This document shows, piece after piece, positions 1-6,409 of a stretch of DNA of 13,826 nucleotides. The translations under genes were made by a program, and so were the position numbers. This DNA is from an uncultured Oscillospiraceae bacterium (GTDB lineage: Bacteria > Bacillota > Clostridia > Oscillospirales > Oscillospiraceae), in the NCBI GenBank assembly GCA_900763965.1, contig CAAFMG010000139.1:1-13826 (forward strand), read 5' to 3'. Every line of letters begins with the position of its first letter. Positions within the stretch are counted from its first letter, which is position 1. The notes beneath the pieces were generated by a model that was not told where the DNA came from, made no database searches, and was given only the letters and a program-made list of their open reading frames with translations.

Positions 1-95
1 GGCGGACTTTTTCTGCGCAAGGGGTGCAGGAAGGGAAAATGGAGCATCGGAGCCCAAAAAATTTGAAAACAATTTAAGAATTATTTAATTTTGGG
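1..95. other. Upstream intergenic stretch, no gene recognised
   Basis: All three forward frames close within the first 90 bases (stops at 64-66, 75-77 and 86-88), and none of the short tails is recognisable, including as the end of an elongation factor Ts gene, the usual left neighbour of pyrH. The second half is AT-rich and could act as an UP-like element for the promoter at 96-124. A weak second promoter-like pair (TTGAAA at 63-68, TAATTT at 86-91, 17-base spacer) is visible but its -10 is poor. Confidence 0.5.
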
Positions 96-124
96 TTGTC
101 ATTTTCCATGTTTTATATTAAAAT
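96..124 (+). promoter_or_regulatory. Sigma-A-type promoter of the pyrH-polC operon
   Basis: TTGTCA at 96-101 and TAAAAT at 119-124 are separated by exactly 17 bases, close to the TTGACA/TATAAT consensus. Transcription would start near 131, giving an untranslated leader of about 34 bases before the GTG start of pyrH. No leader structure or riboswitch is apparent in that short stretch. The start site is inferred. Confidence 0.75.
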
Positions 125-164
125 AGGAAAGGGTATGAATCGACGATAGAAGGAGTGATACAAC

Positions 165-902
165 GTGTCTGAAATCAAATACAGACGCATTCTGCTGAAG
201 GTCAGCGGCGAGGCTCTGGGTCAGAAAACCCAGGCCGGCGATGGCTTCGGCTTGGATTTTAAGAAGATCAATGAGGTTTGCGCCTCCATCAAGGCCTGCG
301 TGGATATGGATGTCCAGGTGGGTCTGGTGATCGGCGGCGGCAATTTCTGGCGGGGCATCAAGAACGGTGACGGCAAGATGCAGCGTTCCCATGCCGATGC
401 CATGGGTATGCTGGCAACGGTGATGAACGCCATTGCTGTGGCCGATGCACTGGAGGAGCACGGCATGGATGCCCGGGTACTTACCGCTGTGGAAATGAAT
501 AAGTTTGCCGAGTACTTCACCCGGGATCTGGCCAACCGCTATCTCAACGAGGGCAAGGTGGTTCTGTTTGCAGCAGGCACCGGCAACCCCTACTTCTCCA
601 CCGATACCGGGGCCGTGCTGCGGGGCGTGGAGATCGAGGCCGATGCGGTCCTGATGGCAAAGAACATCGACGGCATCTACTCTGCCGATCCCCACAAGGA
701 TCCCACCGCTGTGAAGTATGACGCACTGACCTATGCCCAGGTTCTGGAAAAGGGCCTGAAGGCCACCGATGTTACCGCTATGGCACTGGCTATGGACAAC
801 AATATGCCCATGGTCTGCTTCGGTCTGGCTGAGGAAAACAGCATTGTCCGTGTGGTTCGGGGCGAAAAGATCGGAACCACCGTCACAAATGAATCTATTT
901 AA
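165..902 (+). CDS. pyrH: UMP kinase (uridylate kinase)
   Basis: This gene encodes the cytosolic hexameric UMP kinase that phosphorylates UMP to UDP with ATP, feeding all pyrimidine nucleotide synthesis. The 245-residue product has the amino-acid-kinase fold typical of bacterial PyrH: an N-terminal KVSGEALG phosphate-binding stretch (about residues 12-19), the glycine-rich VIGGGNFWRG segment (about 56-65), a FAAGTGNPYFSTDTGAVLR segment in the middle, and a KNIDGIYSADP stretch typical of the nucleotide-binding half. The GTG start at 165 is supported by AGAAGGAG at 148-155 with a 9-base spacing. The family is usually about 240 residues, so it is complete. It is the first gene after the promoter, and its stop codon overlaps the ribosome binding site of frr. 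In this family activity is generally tuned by GTP and UTP; that is family knowledge, not visible here. Confidence 0.97.
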   Translation: MSEIKYRRILLKVSGEALGQKTQAGDGFGLDFKKINEVCASIKACVDMDVQVGLVIGGGNFWRGIKNGDGKMQRSHADAMGMLATVMNAIAVADALEEHGMDARVLTAVEMNKFAEYFTRDLANRYLNEGKVVLFAAGTGNPYFSTDTGAVLRGVEIEADAVLMAKNIDGIYSADPHKDPTAVKYDALTYAQVLEKGLKATDVTAMALAMDNNMPMVCFGLAEENSIVRVVRGEKIGTTVTNESI

Positions 903-914
903 GGAGGCAATCCC

Positions 915-1469
915 ATGTCTGTTGATTTTAAGGATTTTGCAAGAAGAATGGAAGGCGCACTGAACCATCTGGAAGAGGATTTCGGCTCTGTCCGTGCCGG
1001 CCGGGCCAATGCCAAGGTTCTGGATCGGATCACTGTGGAGTATTATGGCAGTGAGACCGCACTGAGCGGCGTTGCCACCATTTCCACCCCCGATGCCCGC
1101 ACCCTGGTGATCCAGCCTTGGGATACCAAGCTGCTCAAGGAGATCCAGAAGGCCATTCAGATTTCTGATCTGGGCATCAATCCCCAGAACGACGGCCGGG
1201 TGATCCGCCTGGTATTCCCCCAGCTGACGGAGGAGCGCCGTAAGGATCTGGCCAAGCAGGTCAAGAAGTATGCCGAGGATGCCAAGGTGGCCATGCGCAA
1301 CATCCGCCGGGATGGCATGGACTACGTCAAGAAGCTGAAGAAGAACTCCGAGATCACCGAGGATGACCAGAAGAAGGCAGAAAAGGATCTGCAGGATCTG
1401 CTGGACAAGATGATTAAGAAGGTTGACGAAGCCCTGGCAAACAAGGAAAAGGAACTGATGAGCATCTAA
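915..1469 (+). CDS. frr: Ribosome recycling factor
   Basis: The 184-residue product is ribosome recycling factor, which acts with EF-G to split the post-termination ribosome and release mRNA and tRNA. Diagnostic stretches are SVRAGRANAKVLDRITVEYYGS (about residues 24-45, hinge and start of the beta domain), TPDARTLVIQPWD, and the helical C-terminal half with VAMRNIRRDGMDYVKKLKK. The length matches the family's usual ~185. The ribosome binding site AAGGAGG (901-907) overlaps the pyrH stop codon and sits 7 bases before the ATG, so the pair is tightly linked. A structured 90-base gap follows before uppS, the largest gap in the operon. Confidence 0.97.
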   Translation: MSVDFKDFARRMEGALNHLEEDFGSVRAGRANAKVLDRITVEYYGSETALSGVATISTPDARTLVIQPWDTKLLKEIQKAIQISDLGINPQNDGRVIRLVFPQLTEERRKDLAKQVKKYAEDAKVAMRNIRRDGMDYVKKLKKNSEITEDDQKKAEKDLQDLLDKMIKKVDEALANKEKELMSI

Positions 1470-1537
1470 GGAGAGGCGTTTGCCCCCTCCTTTGGGAGAC
1501 CCTCCCGTTCCGGGAGGGTGTTCCCATATATTATAAT
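1470..1537 (+). promoter_or_regulatory. Structured frr-uppS leader: GC hairpin plus TATAAT box
   Basis: A perfect 9-bp GC-rich hairpin (1499-1507 with 1511-1519, 3-base loop) lies between the frr stop and uppS. It lacks a downstream T-run, so it is not a classical terminator and may act as an RNA-processing or stability element. Upstream segments can form competing pairs: 1470-1476 with 1484-1490, 1487-1490 with 1495-1498, and 1494-1498 with 1502-1506. A consensus TATAAT lies at 1532-1537 but has no convincing -35 (TCCGGG at 1509-1514), so an internal promoter for uppS is possible but weakly supported. Confidence 0.45.
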
Positions 1538-1559
1538 CTGTTAGAAAGAGGTGTGCCCA

Positions 1560-2279
1560 TTGGCACTTCCCGAGACAAAGAAACCGACACCGCCCCGGCA
1601 CATTGCCATTATTATGGATGGCAACGGCCGCTGGGCCAAGCAGCGGGGACTGCCCCGCACCGCCGGACACGCGGCAGGCGCAGAGGCATTCCGGAAAATC
1701 GCCAATTACTGCCGGACACTGGGCGTGGAGTATCTGACGGTCTATGCCTTCTCCACGGAAAACTGGAAGCGCTCCGCCGATGAGGTGACAGGCATTATGC
1801 GCCTGCTGCGCCGGTATCTGGAGGAAGCCCTCCGGGATATGGAGAAAAACCGGGTCTGCTTCCGCTTTTTTGGAGATCTGACCAAGCTCAGCCCTGAGCT
1901 GCAAGCCCTGTGCCGGGATGCGGAATCCAGATCCGCCGATTATGACGTTCAGGTGAACTTCTGCCTGAACTACGGCGGCCGGGATGAGATCGTCCAGGCG
2001 GCCCGGCGCTTTGCAGAGGATGTGGCGGCGGGGAAACACCAGCCGGAGGAGCTGAGCGAAGATATGCTGTCCGGCTATCTCTATTCGGCAGGCGTGCCGG
2101 ATCCGGAGTTGATCATTCGGCCCTCCGGGGAGAAGCGCACCAGCAATTTCCTGCTGTGGCAATCTGCATATTCGGAATATGTTTTTATGAATGTTCTGTG
2201 GCCCGATTTCAGCCCCAGCGATCTGGATGCGGCCATCGAAGAATATCACAGGCGCAACCGCCGCTTTGGAGGGACATAA
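1560..2279 (+). CDS. uppS: Undecaprenyl diphosphate synthase (cis-prenyltransferase), TTG start
   Basis: This is the cis-prenyltransferase that extends farnesyl diphosphate with isopentenyl diphosphate to C55 undecaprenyl diphosphate, precursor of the peptidoglycan lipid carrier. The catalytic Asp is D20 in IIMDGNGRWAKQRG (about residues 17-30). YAFSTENWKR and NYGGRDEIVQA are typical mid-protein blocks. The C-terminal IRPSGEKRTSNFLLWQ block keeps both arginines and the serine used to bind the IPP diphosphate, although it has RPSGE where many homologues have RTSGE or RTGGE. I chose TTG at 1560 (239 residues) because GAGGTG at 1548-1553 is then 6 bases upstream. The GTG at 1551 would give three extra residues but overlaps that ribosome binding site. 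It ends 6 bases before cdsA. Dxr and IspG of the same operon supply its substrates. Confidence 0.93.
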   Translation: MALPETKKPTPPRHIAIIMDGNGRWAKQRGLPRTAGHAAGAEAFRKIANYCRTLGVEYLTVYAFSTENWKRSADEVTGIMRLLRRYLEEALRDMEKNRVCFRFFGDLTKLSPELQALCRDAESRSADYDVQVNFCLNYGGRDEIVQAARRFAEDVAAGKHQPEELSEDMLSGYLYSAGVPDPELIIRPSGEKRTSNFLLWQSAYSEYVFMNVLWPDFSPSDLDAAIEEYHRRNRRFGGT

Positions 2280-2285
2280 ACAAAG

Positions 2286-3101
2286 ATGAAAACCCGTGTT
2301 ATTTCTGCGGTGGTTCTGCTGCCGCTTCTGTTTGCTCTGGTGCTGTTCGCACCGAAAATGATGACTGCCGTGGTTATGGCTGTGCTGCTGGCCATTGCCG
2401 CCTATGAGCTGCTGTACCGCACCGGGCTGCTGAAAAATACCCGGCTGGTGGCCTATGCCTGCACCATGGCCTTTGCCGTTGCCATGTGGAGCCATGCCGG
2501 TGCCATCCATGCCTATATGCTCATCGGTTTGATGCTCTACTCCATGATTCTGTTTACGGAAATGATGATCGACCATGTGAAGATCCGCATTGAAATGCTG
2601 GGTCTGTGCTATTTTGCCGGTGCCCTGGTGCCTTTCCTGCTCAGCGCTTTGATCCGGATTCTGGGCATGAGCATTGGCCGGTATGTGATCCTGATCCCCT
2701 TTATCATTGCCTTCCTGTCGGACAGCGGCGCCTATTTTGTGGGCCTGAAGTTCGGACGGCACAAGCTGGCTCCTGTGGTCAGCCCCCACAAAACCGTGGA
2801 AGGTGCTCTGGGTGGTATTGTTGCCGCCATGGTGGGTATGCTGATCTATGGCATCGTGCTGAAGGCGGTCTTCCCTCAGTTTGAAGTGCGGCTGGGTCTT
2901 GCGGTGCTGTATGGCCTGCTGGGCTCCCTGTGCGGCATCTTCGGTGACCTGTGCTTCTCCGTTATCAAGCGTCAGACCGGCATCAAGGACTACGGCAATC
3001 TGATCCCCGGTCACGGCGGCGTGCTGGATCGGCTGGATTCCATGATGATGGTGGCTCCTCTGGTGGAAGCCATGCTGCTGCTGGCTCCTATGGTGATTTG
3101 A
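2286..3101 (+). CDS. cdsA: Phosphatidate cytidylyltransferase (CDP-diacylglycerol synthase)
   Basis: This integral membrane enzyme makes CDP-diacylglycerol from phosphatidic acid and CTP, the branch point for bacterial phospholipids. The 271-residue product is mostly hydrophobic, with about seven to eight membrane segments starting at residue 5. It carries the family signature near the C terminus, SVIKRQTGIKDYGNLIPGHGGVLDRLDS (about residues 222-249), including the KD, HGG and DRxD residues that bind metal and nucleotide. SDSGAYFVG and SPHKTVEGALGG are also characteristic. The ATG lies 6 bases after the uppS stop. The nearest purine run, GGAGGG at 2268-2273, is 12 bases upstream, slightly far, so coupling to uppS translation is likely. 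Length is normal. Confidence 0.96.
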   Translation: MKTRVISAVVLLPLLFALVLFAPKMMTAVVMAVLLAIAAYELLYRTGLLKNTRLVAYACTMAFAVAMWSHAGAIHAYMLIGLMLYSMILFTEMMIDHVKIRIEMLGLCYFAGALVPFLLSALIRILGMSIGRYVILIPFIIAFLSDSGAYFVGLKFGRHKLAPVVSPHKTVEGALGGIVAAMVGMLIYGIVLKAVFPQFEVRLGLAVLYGLLGSLCGIFGDLCFSVIKRQTGIKDYGNLIPGHGGVLDRLDSMMMVAPLVEAMLLLAPMVI

Positions 3102-3102
3102 T

Positions 3103-4254
3103 ATGGTCAAAACCGTCAGTATTTTGGGCAGCACCGGCTCCATCGGCCGGCAGAGCCTGGATATTATCAGCCGCTGCCCGGAGATTCGGGTAGCGGCACT
3201 GACAGCCGGTACCAATGCGGAACGGATGGCGGATCAGTGCCGCCGGTTCCGTCCGGAGCTGGCTGTTATGGCCACTGCGGAAGCTGCCGAGCAGCTGGCA
3301 GATGCCATCGACGATCTGCCCATCCGGGTCGGCTGGGGAGAGGCAGGTCTGCTGGAAGCGGCCACCATGCCCGATGCCGACTGCGTCATCACCGCCGTGG
3401 TGGGTATGGTGGGACTGAAGCCCACGCTGGCTGCCATTCGGGCCGGAAAGCGCATCGGCCTTGCCAACAAAGAGACGTTGGTCTGCGCCGGACAGATCGT
3501 GATGCAGGCGGCGGAGGAATACGGCGCACAGATCATTCCTGTGGACTCCGAACATTCCGCCATTTTTCAGTGCCTGATGGGCTGCAGTGACCGCCGGGAG
3601 GTAAAGCGGCTGCTGCTGACCTGCTCCGGCGGCCCCTTCTTCGGTATGAGCCGTCAGGAGCTGACCCGGGTGACCAAGGCGGATGCTTTGAAGCACCCCA
3701 ACTGGAAAATGGGCCCGAAAATCACGGTGGACTGCGCCACGCTGATGAACAAGGGCCTGGAGGTCATTGAGGCCATGCGGCTGTACCGGCTTCCGGCAGA
3801 GCAGGTGGATGTGGTGATCCACCGTCAGAGCATCGTCCACTCCATGGTGGAATTCGTGGACGGTGCGGTTATGGCCCAGATGGGCACCCCGGATATGCGC
3901 CTGCCCATTCAGCTGGCACTGACCTACCCGGAACGGATGGAAAGCCCGGTGGATGCCCTGGATCTTCTGACCTGCGGAAGTCTGACCTTCCACAAGCCGG
4001 ATCTGGAAAACTTCCCCTGTTTGGCACTGGCCTACCGGTGCGCCAAGGAGGGAGGAACGGCCTGCCCGGTGATGAACGGAGCCAACGAGGAAGCCGTGGC
4101 CATGTTCCTGCAAGATGAAATCGGCTTCTATGATATCTATCGTCTGGTCAGCGGGGCAGTGGAGACTGTGCCCTTTGTTCAGGATCCGACCTTGGAGGAG
4201 ATCCTGACATCTGACCGGCTGGCCCGGGAAGCGGTGCGGCGGCTGGCAAAATAA
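3103..4254 (+). CDS. dxr: 1-deoxy-D-xylulose 5-phosphate reductoisomerase
   Basis: Dxr (IspC) converts 1-deoxy-D-xylulose 5-phosphate to 2-C-methyl-D-erythritol 4-phosphate with NADPH, the first committed step of the MEP isoprenoid pathway and the target of fosmidomycin. The 383-residue product has the NADPH-binding GSTGSIG (residues 9-15), metal ligands D148 and E150 in VDSEHSAIFQ, the SGGPFFG loop (S175), HPNW (198-201) and NKGLE (216-220, third metal ligand E220). One oddity: the position equivalent to E. coli Ser222, a substrate-phosphate contact, is Cys211 (TGC at 3733-3735). The ATG is one base after the cdsA stop with only a weak GGTGA upstream, so translational coupling is likely. Length is slightly short of the usual ~390-400. 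Confidence 0.97.
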   Translation: MVKTVSILGSTGSIGRQSLDIISRCPEIRVAALTAGTNAERMADQCRRFRPELAVMATAEAAEQLADAIDDLPIRVGWGEAGLLEAATMPDADCVITAVVGMVGLKPTLAAIRAGKRIGLANKETLVCAGQIVMQAAEEYGAQIIPVDSEHSAIFQCLMGCSDRREVKRLLLTCSGGPFFGMSRQELTRVTKADALKHPNWKMGPKITVDCATLMNKGLEVIEAMRLYRLPAEQVDVVIHRQSIVHSMVEFVDGAVMAQMGTPDMRLPIQLALTYPERMESPVDALDLLTCGSLTFHKPDLENFPCLALAYRCAKEGGTACPVMNGANEEAVAMFLQDEIGFYDIYRLVSGAVETVPFVQDPTLEEILTSDRLAREAVRRLAK

Positions 4255-4303
4255 CAGCTGCTGCCGTAAAGTCAATTCCCGGCATGGTTAAGTGAGGAAA
4301 TGT

Positions 4304-5365
4304 ATGAGTATTGTTTTTGCGATTCTGCTGTTTAGTCTTTTGATCTTTGTCCATGAGCTGGGCCATTTTGCGGTGGCAAAGCTGTCAGGGGTGCAGGTCA
4401 ATGAGTTTGCCCTGTTTATGGGGCCTGCCATCTGGCAAAAACAGGTGGGTGAGACCTTGTATTCCATCCGTTCCATTCCCATCGGCGGCTTCTGCGCCAT
4501 GGAAGGGGAGGACGGAGACAGTGACGATCCCCATTCCTTCGACAAGGCGGCGTGGTGGAAGCGGTTTCTCATTCTGGCGGCGGGTGCTGCCATGAACTTC
4601 CTCATGGGTGTGATCCTGATGGTCCTGGTGTGTCTGCCGGTCAGCCGACTGGCCCAGCCGGTAATCGACAGTGTGGAGGACTACTGCACCATCAGCGGAG
4701 AAGAGGGTCTGCAAGTGGGCGACCGCATTCTCAGCGTGGATGGAGAGCGGGTCTATATCCAGTCGGATTTTTCCATGATCTTGTCCCTGCATCCGTCGGA
4801 TGTGCATGATCTGGTGGTGAAGCGGAACGGCGAAAAGGTGGTTCTGAAGAACTTCTATATGGAAAAACACGCCGTTACCGATGAAAACGGGGGAGAACGG
4901 ATGCTTATGGGCATCAATTTCCAGGTGCAGGAGGCGACCTTCGGAAGAAAGCTCCAGTACGCCTGGAATCAGTCCCTGGATACGGTTCGGCTGGCGCGGC
5001 TGTCCTTGCAGATGCTGTTTAGCGGCAAGGCAGGGATCCGGGATATGTCCGGCCCTGTGGGCATTGTGCACATGATGTCCGAGACGGCCAAAGCATCCTC
5101 CACCTGGGCGGAGGCACTGTGGGATCTTATGTACTTTGGCGCATTCATCGCCATTAACCTGGCGGTGATGAACCTTTTGCCCATTCCGGCGCTGGACGGC
5201 GGACGGATCGTGGGACTGCTGGTTACCACGGTGGCAGAGTGGATCTCCGGAAAGCGGATTGATCCCAAATATGAGGGCTATCTCCACGGGGCGGGTATGA
5301 TCGTCCTGCTGGGCCTGATGGCTGTGATAATGTTCAAAGATATTATTTTCCTGTTCAGGGGGTAA
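4304..5365 (+). CDS. rseP: RIP metalloprotease RseP/RasP (site-2 protease family)
   Basis: This is a membrane-embedded zinc protease that cuts transmembrane substrates such as anti-sigma factors and leftover signal peptides. HELGH (H17, E18, H21) lies in the first membrane segment, followed by the PIGGF region, a single PDZ-like domain (about residues 120-190, with GDRILSVDGERV), two further membrane segments, and LLPIPALDGG carrying the third zinc-ligand Asp (D298). The ATG at 4304 (353 residues) is preferred because GTGAGG at 4292-4297 sits 6 bases upstream as its ribosome binding site; starting at GTG 4292 would use that site as coding sequence. It follows dxr after a 49-base gap with no visible promoter, and is 4 bases from ispG. 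The substrates in this organism cannot be read from the sequence. Confidence 0.95.
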   Translation: MSIVFAILLFSLLIFVHELGHFAVAKLSGVQVNEFALFMGPAIWQKQVGETLYSIRSIPIGGFCAMEGEDGDSDDPHSFDKAAWWKRFLILAAGAAMNFLMGVILMVLVCLPVSRLAQPVIDSVEDYCTISGEEGLQVGDRILSVDGERVYIQSDFSMILSLHPSDVHDLVVKRNGEKVVLKNFYMEKHAVTDENGGERMLMGINFQVQEATFGRKLQYAWNQSLDTVRLARLSLQMLFSGKAGIRDMSGPVGIVHMMSETAKASSTWAEALWDLMYFGAFIAINLAVMNLLPIPALDGGRIVGLLVTTVAEWISGKRIDPKYEGYLHGAGMIVLLGLMAVIMFKDIIFLFRG

Positions 5366-5369
5366 CGAC

Positions 5370-6407
5370 ATGACACGACAGATTCTGGTTGGCGGTGTTC
5401 CCATGGGCGGCGGTGCGCCTGTGGTGATCCAGTCCATGCTCAATACCAAAACCACCGATGTGGAGGGCTCTCTTTCTCAGATCCGGCAGCTGGCCGCCGC
5501 CGGTTGTCAGGTGGCACGGCTGGCGGTGCCCAATATGGAGTCTGCCCGGGGATTCGGGGAGATCTGCAAGGAAAGCCCCCTGCCCCTGGTGGCGGATATC
5601 CATTTTGACTACAAGCTGGCCATTGCCGCCGCCGAGGGCGGTGCTGCCAAGATCCGCATCAATCCCGGCAACATCGGTTCCGAGGATCGGGTGAAGGCTG
5701 TGGTGGATGTGTGCAAGCAGCGGCATATCCCCATTCGCATTGGTGTCAACGGCGGCAGCCTGGACAAGCGGCTGCTGGAAAAGTACGGCCATCCCACGGC
5801 GGAAGCCCTGGTGGAAAGCGCCTTTTCCCATTTGGAACTGCTGGAAAAGCAGGGCTTCTATGACACCTGTGTTTCCATGAAGTCCTCCACCGTTCCCACC
5901 ATGGTCAAGGCCGCCCGGCTGTTCCGGGAGCGCTGCGACTATCCGCTGCACATTGGTGTTACCGAAACCGGCCCTGTAAAGCAGGGTCTGATCAAGTCCG
6001 CCATGGGCATCGGTGCCCTGCTGCTGGACGGCATCGGCGATACCATCCGGGTCAGCCTGACGGACGATCCGGTGCAGGAGGTCTATGCCGCCAAGGACAT
6101 TCTGAAGGCTGCGGGCCTGCGGAAGGAAGGGGTCAACATCATCTCCTGTCCCACCTGCGGCAGAACCCGGATCGACCTGATCGGCCTGGTGAACCGGGTG
6201 GATGAAGCCCTGCGGGATTGCCAAAAGCCCATTACCGTGGCGGTTATGGGCTGCGTGGTCAATGGCCCCGGCGAGGCCAGAGAAGCCGACATCGGCATTG
6301 CCGGCGGCGACGGCTGGGGCACCATCTTTGAAAAGGGCGTAGAGGTGGAAAAGCTGCCTTATGATGAACTGCTGCCTGCCCTGCTGCGCCGCATCGAAGC
6401 ACTGTAA
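5370..6407 (+). CDS. ispG: 4-hydroxy-3-methylbut-2-enyl diphosphate synthase (flavodoxin/ferredoxin)
   Basis: IspG is the [4Fe-4S] enzyme that reductively opens methylerythritol cyclodiphosphate to HMBPP, the penultimate MEP-pathway step. The 345-residue product is the short two-domain bacterial form: a TIM barrel (PVVIQSMLNTKTTD near the N terminus, VADIHFDYKLA, KIRINPGNIG) followed by the cluster domain with C260 and C263 in CPTCGR, C295 in MGCVVNGPGEA, and the active-site Glu E302. The ATG has AGGGGG at 5357-5362, 7 bases upstream, overlapping the end of rseP. Its place between rseP and polC, where Bacillus has proS, is a variation known in Clostridia. It works in the same pathway as dxr upstream. 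Confidence 0.97.
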   Translation: MTRQILVGGVPMGGGAPVVIQSMLNTKTTDVEGSLSQIRQLAAAGCQVARLAVPNMESARGFGEICKESPLPLVADIHFDYKLAIAAAEGGAAKIRINPGNIGSEDRVKAVVDVCKQRHIPIRIGVNGGSLDKRLLEKYGHPTAEALVESAFSHLELLEKQGFYDTCVSMKSSTVPTMVKAARLFRERCDYPLHIGVTETGPVKQGLIKSAMGIGALLLDGIGDTIRVSLTDDPVQEVYAAKDILKAAGLRKEGVNIISCPTCGRTRIDLIGLVNRVDEALRDCQKPITVAVMGCVVNGPGEAREADIGIAGGDGWGTIFEKGVEVEKLPYDELLPALLRRIEAL

Positions 6408-6409
6408 TT

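Noticed and set aside
99..3215. A 1038-codon open frame on the minus strand
   Set aside because: It is codon-aligned antisense to pyrH, frr, uppS and cdsA, is His/Gln/Gly-rich without any recognisable domain, and is explained by avoidance of TTA/CTA/TCA in the sense genes. The long minus frames opposite dxr, rseP, ispG, polC, the symporter and udp have the same cause.
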